A DNA stretch of 64,000 bases from assembly GCF_002162375.1 (NCBI RefSeq), contig NZ_CP021425.1, positions 4,295,001-4,359,000 of the forward strand, written 5' to 3'. The notes under the pieces are model-generated. The model made no database searches, was not told the origin of the DNA, and saw nothing but the letters and a program-made list of their open reading frames with translations. A program made the translations under genes and the position numbers. The DNA is from Oleiphilus messinensis (GTDB taxonomy: Bacteria > Pseudomonadota > Gammaproteobacteria > Pseudomonadales > Oleiphilaceae). Below, one piece after another: positions 1 through 9,257 of this stretch. How positions within the stretch are numbered: position 1 is the first letter of the stretch; every line of letters starts with the position of its first letter.

Positions 1-378
1 AGCTTTTCCAGCGGGACAACAGGTCTCCGATATAGGATTTACCACTGGCAGACAGTCCATAAAAAAATATTATTCGTCGGGTGTCACTCACAACGCTACG
101 CTCACTCAACCTTGTCTACTCCAACCATAATCATGATTGCGCTACACTCACCGCACAATCTCGCAATTTCTCGGACAAACCACCCAGCTCATACTCCCTG
201 CGAGATAGTTTTCGCTTTTCAATTGAACTATGTGTATCCTTCCGCGACGAATGATAAAAGTACTCGATCCGCACTGCAAACCGAACCCGGCAGGCTCGGA
301 CACGCTCTGAAAGTCTACCCTGGATTACGGCGGATTGTTTTAGCATCAAATGGTCTACAAAAGCTAAGGTTGACATGA
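1..378 (+). other. Left-edge open frame, possible end of an upstream gene
   Basis: Frame 1 stays open from the window edge to the TGA at 376-378, which overlaps the ATG of the next gene (ATGA). That overlap would fit the end of a translationally coupled upstream gene. Against it, the conceptual protein matches no family I recognise, its composition is odd, and the opposite strand is also open over 131-376. I see no start with a good ribosome binding site inside the window. It may be a real truncated gene or simply a chance open frame. Confidence 0.2.
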
Positions 379-1862
379 GTAATCAGTTAAAAGTTTTAAT
401 GGAACTACGTCCCTGTTTCGACGGCTTTGCCGGTATTCCACAGGACACCCGTATCACCTATAACCTGCTCTCCCAACTTGATAACATCGCACTTCATGGT
501 CACGTTCTTGACCGCGGAATCAGCGCAGCAGGCTTTCCCTGGAAAAGCAACGCCGGAAAAGCAGCTGCGTTATTTAACATGTCTCAGTATATTGGCTTGC
601 TTGAAGAAGGCCGCGCCAAAAACGGTGTATTGTCAAAATTGAGTCGCGGTTCTGCCCTGCCCGAGCTGTTGAGAACCGCAATTTACAACCTGATTAATTT
701 AATTTCACCCCGTCAACAGCAACTCCACGCCATTGATGCCGAGTTTTTCAGTGACTACCTGTGGCGTAAACTGTTTGAAAAAACGTTGAAACTGGAAGAC
801 CGGGAACGCATTCTCGAGACAACATTCTGGGGTTCGTCCATGGGTTGGGCCCAGATGAACAGTGCTCTGGTGTACGGTTGGCCTGCATTACGGCTGGATA
901 CCCGTCCCTGGGATATTTACATTTCACAAACCCCTTTCCCCGGTCAAATCAGCCCGAGCACACAGCTGGTCGTTCGCTTTCATGATGCTATGCCGATTCA
1001 GTTGCCCCACACCGTGTATAAAATCGGTCTCCATCAAAAACTCTTCTTCAGCGCACTTAAACGCAATGCGCCCCATGCTCATTTCGTCTGTAATTCCGCC
1101 AGCACCCAAACTCAACTGTTGAAGCTATTCCCGGAGGTGGAATCAAGAAGTCATATTGTGCCCTGCTGCCTGACCGATGATTTCTATCCAGAACCTGCTG
1201 ATGCCATTGAAAACATTATTGCCAAGCGCTCAGCCTCCCTCACCGAAAAAGGGTCGGCCCCCCCTGCGCCACCGGTGGATATGAAAGGTCGGTATTTACT
1301 CGCTGTAGGTACCATGGAGCCCCGTAAAAACTACAACACATTGATTGATGCCTGGGATCAACTCTGCAACACGCCAGGTGATCACCCCAGCCTGGTGTTG
1401 ATCGCCAACCCTGGCTGGAACAGCGAAGCACTGATCAAGAAAATAAAACAATATCAATCTGATGCCATGCGCAAGACGGACTCTGCCCCGACAATCTACG
1501 TGCTACAAGGCGTGCCGATCTACGAATTGAGAAAACTCTACTCAAGTGCATCTGCCGTCGTGGTACCCAGCTATGGTGAAGGTTTTTCCTATTCAGGCAT
1601 CGAGGGCATGTTATGCAACGCGCCTGTCATCGCATCCAATATTGAGACACATCAGGAGGTTTATGGTGACCATGCCCGGTATTTCAATCCCTATTCCCCC
1701 GAATCACTGATGCGTGCTCTGCAAGCCCATTTAAGCGAACCGGCTAACCATTTGGCAGAAACAACCCGGAATGCAGCACAATATGCAATGCAATATACCA
1801 GCACAACTATCTCCAAAGCCTGGGACAATACACTGGAAAATATTCGACATGTAACAAAATGA
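375..1862 (+). CDS. Glycosyltransferase, GT4-like (GT-B fold)
   Basis: A 495-residue predicted cytoplasmic glycosyltransferase that would move a sugar from a nucleotide sugar to a glycan or cell-surface acceptor. The C-terminal half carries the GT4 donor-binding hallmarks: a strand-loop reading LLAVGTMEPRKN at about residue 305 and the E-x7-E motif in EGFSYSGIEG near 401-410, followed by PVIASNIETHQEV. The N-terminal half is less conserved and presumably binds the acceptor. No signal peptide is visible. The start ATG overlaps the stop of the preceding open frame and has TAAGG a few bases upstream. The following gene is an unrelated signalling protein, so the acceptor cannot be inferred. The family call is firm; the substrate is unknown. 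Confidence 0.88.
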   Translation: MSNQLKVLMELRPCFDGFAGIPQDTRITYNLLSQLDNIALHGHVLDRGISAAGFPWKSNAGKAAALFNMSQYIGLLEEGRAKNGVLSKLSRGSALPELLRTAIYNLINLISPRQQQLHAIDAEFFSDYLWRKLFEKTLKLEDRERILETTFWGSSMGWAQMNSALVYGWPALRLDTRPWDIYISQTPFPGQISPSTQLVVRFHDAMPIQLPHTVYKIGLHQKLFFSALKRNAPHAHFVCNSASTQTQLLKLFPEVESRSHIVPCCLTDDFYPEPADAIENIIAKRSASLTEKGSAPPAPPVDMKGRYLLAVGTMEPRKNYNTLIDAWDQLCNTPGDHPSLVLIANPGWNSEALIKKIKQYQSDAMRKTDSAPTIYVLQGVPIYELRKLYSSASAVVVPSYGEGFSYSGIEGMLCNAPVIASNIETHQEVYGDHARYFNPYSPESLMRALQAHLSEPANHLAETTRNAAQYAMQYTSTTISKAWDNTLENIRHVTK

Positions 1863-1957
1863 ACACTGTCGATCTAATTATTGACCGTCTAATATTAGAA
1901 AGAGCCTCTAATTAAGTGGGTTCTCATTAAACCGGTTTCAAGCTGTACAAGGGCAAG

Positions 1958-3196
1958 ATGGATAAAGAACTGATTGATGATCCCGTATTTATGGATTTGT
2001 TGATGGCGCGACAACCCATCTACGATACCAACAGCCATTTATACGGTTACGAACTGTTGTTTAGAAACACGGCAGGCTTTACTGCAGAGCACATTGGCCT
2101 GGACAAAGCCACAAGCCAGGTACTCGTTAATCTGTGCACCAGCATTGAGCGCCAATACCAACAACTCAAGCAGCCACTGTTTATCAATATCACCCGTGAG
2201 TTCCTGCTGTCAGAAGTCTTCTTCCCGGTAGAGCCCGGCGCCGTTGTACTTGAACTGTTGGAAACCATTGACGTCGATGAATTACTGGTGGAAGCCGTTA
2301 AAGAGTGGAAAGCCAAAGGATTCCGCTTTGCACTGGACGATTACTGCTTTGACCCGCGATTTGATCCATTGCTTTCACTCGTGGATTTTATCAAAGTAGA
2401 TCTGGTACAACGCCCGCTGGAATTCATTCTGGAACGGGTTAAAACCCTCGACAAATCCCACTGCAAACTCATTGCCGAGAAAGTTGAAGACAAAGTTGTC
2501 CTGTATAAATGCAGGGAAGCTGGATTTGACCTGTTTCAAGGTTACTATCTCGCCATGCCCGACAAAGTATTCGGCAAAAGTATCAAGCCGGCTTACCAGG
2601 GTGTGTTTCAGATCGTCCAAAAACTGCAATCCGGCGAGACCGATATCGATCAACTAGCCAAAGTCGTGGCCAACGAACCTCGATTTGTTTACCAGCTGCT
2701 CCGAGTGTTAAACAGCCCGGCCTGCAGACTGAGGCGCAAAGTCGACAATATCAAAGAAGCGATTATCTTTCTCGGGCTGGATCAACTGCGCAAATGGGCC
2801 ATGTTGATCTTGCTTGCCAGTGCCGATGATGATGAGACCGAGCTGGTGCGAATTCTGCTGACTCGAGCCCGTGCATGCGAACGCTTTGCCGAACTCTCCG
2901 AGCGAGATGATTGTGATCGATACTTTATGGCGGGTTTGTTATCCGGCCTCGACTTACTTTTGAAAGTTGAAAAAGCAGTCGCACTGGCCCAGATCAGCCT
3001 GGGGCCAGAAGTACGGAACGCGGTATTACTGCATGAAGGGGAAATTGGCAAAACACTGGACAGTGTATTTGATATTGAACACAGTCAGTGGGAGCCACTC
3101 GGCCAGCTCCCCACTGATGATCGGCGCAAAATTTTCATTGCCCACTTCGAAGGCGGCCTCTGGGCCCATGAAACCGTAACCGCCCTCTCGGCTTAA
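1958..3196 (+). CDS. EAL-HDOD signalling protein (YuxH family)
   Basis: A 412-residue protein with an N-terminal EAL-like domain (about residues 15-205) and a C-terminal HDOD domain (about 210-390). The family signature ARQPIYD lies at residues 17-23 and YELLFRN replaces the usual EAL loop (ELL instead of EAL); LDDYCFDPRFD near 125 replaces the LDDFGTG stretch. Those changes are typical of the YuxH group, whose EAL domain is usually catalytically inactive and whose HDOD domain is thought to mediate regulatory protein contacts. No membrane segment is seen, so it is probably cytoplasmic. It starts at ATG behind AAGGGCAAG. Its stop lies four bases from the stop of the convergent fklB gene. Confidence 0.9.
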   Translation: MDKELIDDPVFMDLLMARQPIYDTNSHLYGYELLFRNTAGFTAEHIGLDKATSQVLVNLCTSIERQYQQLKQPLFINITREFLLSEVFFPVEPGAVVLELLETIDVDELLVEAVKEWKAKGFRFALDDYCFDPRFDPLLSLVDFIKVDLVQRPLEFILERVKTLDKSHCKLIAEKVEDKVVLYKCREAGFDLFQGYYLAMPDKVFGKSIKPAYQGVFQIVQKLQSGETDIDQLAKVVANEPRFVYQLLRVLNSPACRLRRKVDNIKEAIIFLGLDQLRKWAMLILLASADDDETELVRILLTRARACERFAELSERDDCDRYFMAGLLSGLDLLLKVEKAVALAQISLGPEVRNAVLLHEGEIGKTLDSVFDIEHSQWEPLGQLPTDDRRKIFIAHFEGGLWAHETVTALSA

Positions 3197-3200
3197 GCGA

Positions 3201-3830
3201 TTACAGCACTTCGATCAGGTGAATTTCAAACACCAAAACACTTTTCGGCGGAATCACAGGCGGTGAACCCGCCTCGCCGTATGCAAGGTTGTGTGGCACC
3301 GCAATACGCCATTTTGACCCTGCCGGCATCATTTGCAAAATCTCAGTCCAGCCGGGAATAACCTGATTCACACCAAATTCAGCCGGCTCACCACGATTAA
3401 CGGAACTATCAAACACAGCACCGTTGATAAACGTCCCGTGATAGTGTGTGCGCACCTTGTCCGTCGGCCCCGGCTTGTCACCCGCCCCTTCTTCCAGTAC
3501 CTCATACTGCACACCGGATTCCGTCACCTGCACGCCTTCTCTCTGGGCATTTTCCGCCAGGAATTTTTCACCCAGCTCCGCAAGCTGTTTCATCTTTTCC
3601 GCTTGCTCAGCACGACGCTTGCCATCAATCTCACTGTACGCTGCATCCAACTCCTGCTCCGTCAGCGGAAACGCCTCCCGGTTATAACAGGCACGAATGG
3701 CCGCAAGTACGGTATCAATATCCAATCCATCAAAATTGTTTTTCAACAACTGACTCCCAAACTGCCAGCCAAAACCAAAACTGACCTTCTTCTCCTGGGT
3801 GCTTAAATCCAAATCTTGTTTATCACTCAT
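3201..3830 (-). CDS. fklB: FKBP-type peptidyl-prolyl isomerase, FklB-like
   Basis: A roughly 209-residue prolyl isomerase that accelerates cis-trans isomerisation of X-Pro bonds during protein folding. The N-terminal third, with SFGFGWQFGSQL and a long helix rich in Glu and Lys, matches the dimerisation domain of FklB/FkpA proteins. The C-terminal FKBP domain (about 115-209) shows VRTHYHGTFINGAVFDSS, GEPAEFGVNQVIPGWTE and PKSVLVFEIHLIEVL. There is no signal peptide, which points to the cytoplasmic FklB rather than periplasmic FkpA. The start is chosen at MSDKQ; the frame extends five codons further (MRDLI), without better support. It converges on the EAL-HDOD gene. Confidence 0.9.
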   Translation of the reverse strand: MSDKQDLDLSTQEKKVSFGFGWQFGSQLLKNNFDGLDIDTVLAAIRACYNREAFPLTEQELDAAYSEIDGKRRAEQAEKMKQLAELGEKFLAENAQREGVQVTESGVQYEVLEEGAGDKPGPTDKVRTHYHGTFINGAVFDSSVNRGEPAEFGVNQVIPGWTEILQMMPAGSKWRIAVPHNLAYGEAGSPPVIPPKSVLVFEIHLIEVL

Positions 3831-4342
3831 GATCAAATCTCTCACACCACCGTAATAAACGATGTCACATACGGTGGTTCCGAATAAGCATGTATTTACT
3901 GTCGATGCTCCCCGATAGAGAGAACAACTACATCACGTTAAACCAATATACTGGCCTCACTCAACCCGCCCAGCCAACCGACCAAACGCACATCAGACCG
4001 GGGACAAAATCGAGCGGGGGTAATTTTGCCAGCCCGGTAAACGAGGCGTCAACTCAATGACCAAATCAAGCTCCCTTTCCAATCATCGCAAAGGGGTGTG
4101 AGGACTAATGCCCGCACTGTACACTTCATGTCGATCATGACTGTTTATAGTATCACCCTCAATTGAAGCCGATGTATAAGCGGATGGTAACGACCGGAAA
4201 ACCCAAGAATGTGGCCATGGTTGCCTGCATGTGGAAGCAACTGACTATCCTGATTACGATTGTCAAGAATGGAACTTCCTGGAATAAGAAAATGGCTTAA
4301 ATACTTGACTTGGGAACAAAGTCACTTGTTGGGTGCATCAAT
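3831..4342. other. Intergenic stretch between fklB and the HerA gene
   Basis: This 512-base gap holds the fklB upstream region on its left and the IS110 transposase remnant on its right. Beyond these I see no gene, hairpin terminator or tRNA that could serve as an integration site. Confidence 0.6.
4151..4300 (+). pseudogene. Decayed C-terminus of an IS110-family transposase
   Basis: Translation of this stretch, with an internal ATG at 4172 and TAA at 4298-4300, gives QLKPMYKRMVTTGKPKNVA, then MVACMWKQLTILITIV. This matches the conserved C-terminal helix region of IS110-family transposases, where the family typically reads like FYxRL-x-GKPKKVALxACMRKLLxIL. The frame is closed by a TAG at 4148-4150 and no upstream catalytic domain is found, so only about 49 codons remain. 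It lies just downstream of the HerA gene stop, on the other strand, and marks past transposition at this locus. Confidence 0.7.
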
Positions 4343-6133
4343 CTAGCCTTCCTTTCTCCATCGCTCTACTATTTCATCAAAGATAATATCTTTCCAACTT
4401 TCAGCCCATTCTTTGTAAGTATCGATGCTTGCAGACTTTGGCTCAGGGTTTGGCTTAGGCAGCTGGACTAAACTTGGAATAATTACAGAATCACCAACAA
4501 CAAAGGCCTCGCCTTGGTTGAGCGATGGTAACAAATCTATAAGACTACTTGAGCTATCAGGCAACAAAGCTTTGATGTAGTTCTGATCTACTCTGTTTGT
4601 GAGCCGCATTGCGATGAAATTATTGCACTGAGAGAATATAGTTTCTGATACTTCTGACGGGCGTTGGCTCACAACCATTAGGCTGAGACCATATTTACGT
4701 CCTTCTTTTGCAATTCTTTCAATAGACTTCTTGGAAGCCTTAAATTCGGCACCACCTGTCTTTGGAATGTAGTTATGTGCTTCCTCACACACAATCAAAA
4801 AAGGTATATCGTTGGCTTGATCTGTAGCATGTCTTATTTTCGAGTAATGGAATGCAAAATCAAACATTAAACGAGATATAAGACTCACAGTGATACTTAA
4901 AACTTCGAATGGTATACCACTCAAGTCAACAACAGTAACATTGGATTTATCAACGTATCCTAAAAACTGTTTAATTACTTCGCTGAAATCATTCGTTTTA
5001 AAAGTTGCGCCATCGTCTTTAACAGGCTTGAGTAAAAAGGCCAGCCTCTTATCATTTAATTTGGTCTCTAATCGTGAAATAAACCGATCAAACTCACCAT
5101 TAAAACCTCCGTCCTTAGAAACCTTCGCGTCAAGCCCCTTGTGCTTTGCATTTCCCGTTGACGATACGAAGTTAATCTTCTCCCATAGGCGTTCTTCGTC
5201 AAACTCAATTTCTTCAGCAAGTGTTGCAAAGTACTTCAGTGAGTTTTTTTCATAGACAGTTAAATTATTCTTATTGTGAATATAGTTATAAACCTCCTCA
5301 ATACTGAAAAATACAGGAGAATCATATGTAACTTTTTCTAAACCTGGATTATGTTTCTCTTTATTTAAAATAACAGCCTGCTTAAACTGTGACACCTGAT
5401 TGTGTGAGTTTTGCTCATTGCTCTCGATAAAAATAGACTCTAATTCTTCAGCATTCATCAGCCAATATGGGAGCTTTATATTATCAACATCGAGTTTGTT
5501 GAGGCTAAACTTTTCATCATCATCGACTGTGAATGCTGACGAGTACTCTGAGTGGATATCATAAATTATCACGTGTGAGTTTTTTTGGCTTTCCCTATTC
5601 GAATTTTTTGCATTAGTGATACCAACCGCATTTTGTATGAGGCTAGATACAGCACAGGACTTACCAGAGCCGGTAGATCCAACTACCCCGATATGCTTGC
5701 CAAAAAACCTATCACCATCTATGCAAAACGGCACGTTAGGGTTGCCTGATAGGCTGCCAATTTCAAATCCAAAATTACTATCATCTGAAAATATTATAGA
5801 AAGATCTTTCGTTCCAAAGGTATGCGCAATCTCCGTAGGGACTGGCAGAACTTGAGTTCCTCTTTTGAATTCAAGTGTTTCATCATTGTTTATTAGAGCG
5901 CCGATTGGTGAAGCTTCAATCACAAAGCTCCAATGGATTTCACCATCTTTCTCTGATTTCTGTGCCGTTAAGTTGTTTATAATGGCAACTGCAAAATTAT
6001 GATTGCCATCTTCAATTTTAAGAAATTTACCAACTTGTAAATCAGTCTTGTTTTCCTCAAGCGTCTTTAGATTACCAATTCCAATTGATACCCTATCTGG
6101 TGAGCTTGACAATACGTATCCAACTTCACTCAT
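4343..6133 (-). CDS. HerA-like hexameric DNA translocase ATPase
   Basis: A 596-residue HerA/FtsK-superfamily ATPase that would form a ring and pump double-stranded DNA. An N-terminal beta-barrel-like segment (about 1-110) precedes the RecA core. Walker A is GSTGSGKS at residues 152-159; the Walker B stretch FLIVCEEAHNYIP lies near 445-457 with paired glutamates at about 450-451. Downstream GRKYGLSLMVVSQRPSEV and the arginine-finger-type region resemble HerA. Its ATG lies inside the end of the upstream nuclease gene (8-base overlap), so the two are translationally coupled. Bacterial HerA paired with a nuclease or SIR2 effector is a known anti-phage arrangement. Base composition is much more AT-rich than the neighbours, suggesting transfer. 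Confidence 0.9.
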   Translation of the reverse strand: MSEVGYVLSSSPDRVSIGIGNLKTLEENKTDLQVGKFLKIEDGNHNFAVAIINNLTAQKSEKDGEIHWSFVIEASPIGALINNDETLEFKRGTQVLPVPTEIAHTFGTKDLSIIFSDDSNFGFEIGSLSGNPNVPFCIDGDRFFGKHIGVVGSTGSGKSCAVSSLIQNAVGITNAKNSNRESQKNSHVIIYDIHSEYSSAFTVDDDEKFSLNKLDVDNIKLPYWLMNAEELESIFIESNEQNSHNQVSQFKQAVILNKEKHNPGLEKVTYDSPVFFSIEEVYNYIHNKNNLTVYEKNSLKYFATLAEEIEFDEERLWEKINFVSSTGNAKHKGLDAKVSKDGGFNGEFDRFISRLETKLNDKRLAFLLKPVKDDGATFKTNDFSEVIKQFLGYVDKSNVTVVDLSGIPFEVLSITVSLISRLMFDFAFHYSKIRHATDQANDIPFLIVCEEAHNYIPKTGGAEFKASKKSIERIAKEGRKYGLSLMVVSQRPSEVSETIFSQCNNFIAMRLTNRVDQNYIKALLPDSSSSLIDLLPSLNQGEAFVVGDSVIIPSLVQLPKPNPEPKSASIDTYKEWAESWKDIIFDEIVERWRKEG

Positions 6134-7337
6134 GGCTATTTCTAATCCCTATTACGTATTCAAGCTCGTTAAAGCTGCTTATTCCAACTTGATAGAAATT
6201 CACGTCCGTTAGCTCGATATTATTTGGCGTATTGCTACAAACTAAATACAAATCATCACCTTTTCTATGATTTATTGCTTCTTGTTCAGAGTCCATTGCT
6301 AGCAATCTAAGATCGAACTCACGCTCTTCTATATGATTACGGTTGATTTTTTTCATGGGATCCCTGAAAAAATGATCCACTACAAAAGAGTTTCCAACAA
6401 GCCCCGTATTCGCTTTTATTCCCTTCGTGTACAGTCTGAACTCAAGATCCCTGATGGCTTCAATATTATCATTAATAATAAATGTTGGAGCCGTTACATG
6501 ACTCGGCTTCGAATAGTATTTTTTTATATAATTCCCGAAAAACACAACAACCTTCTCTTCGTAATCATCAATCTCGTTTTTATCAATATAAAAATATCTG
6601 TCTCGGCTGTTTTGAGAGAAATAACTGGAGAGCTGTTGTTTAATATTTTTGAGTATTTCGCTCCTATTTCTTAGTGCTAGCGTCCATTTAGATATTGCTG
6701 TATGTGTGGCGCTAGAAAGGTAGGTGTATAGCTTGGCCTTAGTTATCTGTCTTTCCGTTTCATCTTTAATGCTCGACAATTTTGCAATCTTTTCAATCGA
6801 ATTCGGATAAAGTAGCGTATCAACATCACTTCCTTGGATCCCGAGCAACTCTAGGGCCGCTTTCGTGCTGCATTCAATTTCATCTAAAGAAGGGCCAAAA
6901 ACAATTCTTGTATTCTTTAGGAATTCAACCTTATCGAATTTACCTGAGATCCTAGATACAATTTTTGAGAGGGATTGGTCAGTGGTGGCTAACGCAGAGT
7001 TTAGAATTGAAGGATCAATATCTTTCTGACAATGATCTTCATTCGGGACATAAATAAAAATTGTGTATTTAATCCTTGCCGATGGATTCCTGTCGTACGC
7101 TTCAGCCATTTGGAGTAAAGGCTTGAATATTAGGCTTGGTATGAATTTTTCTTTAGTCTCATGGTATTTGCATTGAATAGCTTCCAGCTCGCCGCTGGCC
7201 GACAAAACATCTACGTCTTCCACTACACCTTCAACTGTAATTACATCTTCATCGTCTGCATTAACTATCTCAAGAATAGTTTTATTAAACTGATATAAAA
7301 ACCCTTTAATCGTGCTATCAGCAACTCTTTCAGACAT
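6126..7337 (-). CDS. Predicted Cap4/DUF4297-like nuclease, partner of HerA
   Basis: About 403 residues from the chosen ATG at 7337, which has AAAGGGA 11 bases upstream; the open frame runs 28 codons further to 7421 without a site. The N-terminus reads DSTIKGFLYQFNKTIL, then ITVEGVVEDVDVL and EAIQCKYHE. This E, ED-x-D, Q-x-K layout (residues about 36, 40-43 and 55-57) is that of the PD-(D/E)XK endonuclease domain in Cap4/DUF4297 defence effectors. The C-terminal 300 residues match nothing I recognise and may sense the target or bind HerA. The gene overlaps the HerA gene by eight bases. Alternatives are the nuclease-like subunit of an ABC three-component system. Nuclease call moderate; partnership strong. 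Confidence 0.65.
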   Translation of the reverse strand: MSERVADSTIKGFLYQFNKTILEIVNADDEDVITVEGVVEDVDVLSASGELEAIQCKYHETKEKFIPSLIFKPLLQMAEAYDRNPSARIKYTIFIYVPNEDHCQKDIDPSILNSALATTDQSLSKIVSRISGKFDKVEFLKNTRIVFGPSLDEIECSTKAALELLGIQGSDVDTLLYPNSIEKIAKLSSIKDETERQITKAKLYTYLSSATHTAISKWTLALRNRSEILKNIKQQLSSYFSQNSRDRYFYIDKNEIDDYEEKVVVFFGNYIKKYYSKPSHVTAPTFIINDNIEAIRDLEFRLYTKGIKANTGLVGNSFVVDHFFRDPMKKINRNHIEEREFDLRLLAMDSEQEAINHRKGDDLYLVCSNTPNNIELTDVNFYQVGISSFNELEYVIGIRNSHE

Positions 7338-8101
7338 TAAGTATTGCATCCCTTTGATTGTTGTTTCGACAGAACTAGCTTGGACTCCTAACGAGGCAGT
7401 AGAAAAACGATGGTGACCCAATTTCTACACACCTCAAACTGCATTTCAATTTGCTAACAATTGACCATATTTTATCCATTGGCAAGTTATTTATTTCGTT
7501 ATTTACATCTGGTACGACACGTACATCTATTTCTGAGATTACTGGCCAGTTTCGAGCCCTTCGGGTACAAACTTTCACCTCCCTCATGCTGCGAGATTCC
7601 CATAATTCAATACCTTCTCGATATTATGAACCATACAATACAACTGCCATTGAACTTGAATCTTCGCTTTCCCTCTCGGGCTATCGCGGTTTAATTTTTT
7701 CGTTGTACCAAATTCGAAGTTCAAGGAAGTTCAAGAACAGGCATGCCTTTCACAATTCCGACGACTCAAAATCAACAGTATAGTTCGTTCATCATATATT
7801 CAAACGCCCTCATCGCCCGACAGTATAAAGGGCTTCACAATAGCTTGACTCAGAAACAGTCGGGTATCGGGAAACGGTAAACCCTATCCATATCGTCTGC
7901 AGATTAGTTCGTCGCACCTTCCTCTGCGGAGTGGATCATCAGACAGGTCAAAGTTTTGAAAACCGCAGACAATAGATCAAAAACCTGCTTCGATTGCTCT
8001 TGCCGCTCTTCACCATTAATATCTGTGCCTGCGCGGTTTTGGTGTTTTATAATTGGCTGAGCAACACCGTATTGATAGAAGACCATAGGGATTGGCTTAC
8101 C
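7338..8101. other. Gap between nuclease and lipoprotein genes
   Basis: The first half (to about 7780) is AT-rich like the defence island and contains overlapping open frames on both strands (7451-7783 plus, 7375-7587 minus). Neither has a convincing ribosome binding site or a recognisable protein, so I call neither. The second half returns to host-like composition. No tRNA or att-type repeat was seen. Confidence 0.5.
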
Positions 8102-8989
8102 ATGAGATCATTGCTATTTTTTCTTGTCCCGCTGTTCGCAGTGGCAAGTTGTCATAACGATTACAATCAAACCGCTTCCACGAACAACTCAGAACAATCT
8201 AGTGCCATGATTGAATCGGATAGCGTCAAAAGAGTGGAGCAGATGATGGATCAGGCTTTGGCGCAATACTATGAGACCGGGGAGTATCACTATCCCATCG
8301 TTCCGGGCATGGAGGAATGGACGATGACACAAGATCGAACCGGCGTGGTTATTGATGTTATCTCGATCCCCGAGGCCATTGTCCAGGAACTTAGCAATAA
8401 ACAACTATTGCGGTTAACGGTAGAAAACCCAAACGTCTATCTCGCTAACGCTTATCCGTTTCACGTGTTTGTCCAAAGATTTTCAACACAGTTCAACGGG
8501 CTTCAAGTTTTACTGACTCGCGATGGTGTTGTTCCATTCCTCCTGGACGAGTATTTGAGTATACCGATCGATCGTGCGGCAAGTGATCGAGATCATATGA
8601 GCCCCTTTGAAGGTCGAAATCAAAGCGCATCTTATCTCAATATTCGCAATTTTTTGCTTGAAGGGCTGCTTGCAATAGACGAGACCTACGCCGCAGCGAT
8701 TCTGGATCAGCGTTTTTTACAAAACGTGGCGGAAAAGTATGAGGTTAAATTAAATAGCCCTGAAAATAGCGAGAGTCGTCTAATTTCGCTGGAAGCATCG
8801 CGAATGATTGTAGTTCCAACATTAAAACAAGCGGGCCTCTTACCCATCGAAGTAAAGGACGGACAGGAAAGATACCCTTATGAATTAATTATCGATGATG
8901 CTCTTTACGAGACACTCAGCATGTCCAACTATTCTGAAGATGAGTATCTTCTGGATTTATTTACCCAGTGGCTGGCTGCAGCATACTAG
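8102..8989 (+). CDS. Predicted lipoprotein of unknown function
   Basis: A 295-residue protein starting MRSLLFFLVPLFAVASC. The hydrophobic stretch ending in V-A-S-C is a lipoprotein signal with Cys17 as the lipidated residue, so the mature protein should be membrane anchored. The frame is open 36 codons further upstream, but the lipobox spacing decides this start; AGGG lies 10-13 bases upstream. I recognise no domain. The mature part is acidic and mostly helical in look, with several Tyr- and Leu-rich segments. It stands alone between the defence island and the malate synthase gene, so context gives no role. Confidence 0.72.
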   Translation: MRSLLFFLVPLFAVASCHNDYNQTASTNNSEQSSAMIESDSVKRVEQMMDQALAQYYETGEYHYPIVPGMEEWTMTQDRTGVVIDVISIPEAIVQELSNKQLLRLTVENPNVYLANAYPFHVFVQRFSTQFNGLQVLLTRDGVVPFLLDEYLSIPIDRAASDRDHMSPFEGRNQSASYLNIRNFLLEGLLAIDETYAAAILDQRFLQNVAEKYEVKLNSPENSESRLISLEASRMIVVPTLKQAGLLPIEVKDGQERYPYELIIDDALYETLSMSNYSEDEYLLDLFTQWLAAAY

Positions 8990-9165
8990 TGGCGAGAGGG
9001 CATATCACAAGGCATCGCTTAGCGCTTTCTGTTTATTGATTCTTCACCACGATATATTTTGTATCCGGCAGCACTTGCTAACGGTAACTCAACCATCCCC
9101 AACAAAATGTGATCACGAAACATAGATAGACAGACAAATCAATCACAATGTCGACGATAGATTGA

Positions 9166-9197
9166 AACAAAAAAAGCCCGACAAGATGTCGGGCTTT
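9166..9197 (-). terminator. Rho-independent terminator of glcB
   Basis: A perfect 11-base inverted repeat, AAAGCCCGACA at 9173-9183 and TGTCGGGCTTT at 9187-9197 with a three-base loop. Read on the minus strand it is followed by a run of T (the A run at 9168-9172). It lies 60 bases after the glcB stop. Confidence 0.9.
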
Positions 9198-9257
9198 CGG
9201 TGTCAAAGGTCTTTGTTTGGGGTTTTACAACCCGCTAAACATGACTTTAACCACGGC

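Noticed and set aside
3333-3806. Long plus-strand frames opposite fklB
   Set aside because: Shadows of the FKBP gene; no ribosome binding site and no family similarity.
7451-7783. 110-codon frame to the right of the nuclease gene
   Set aside because: No ribosome binding site, no recognisable domain, and an overlapping frame on the other strand.
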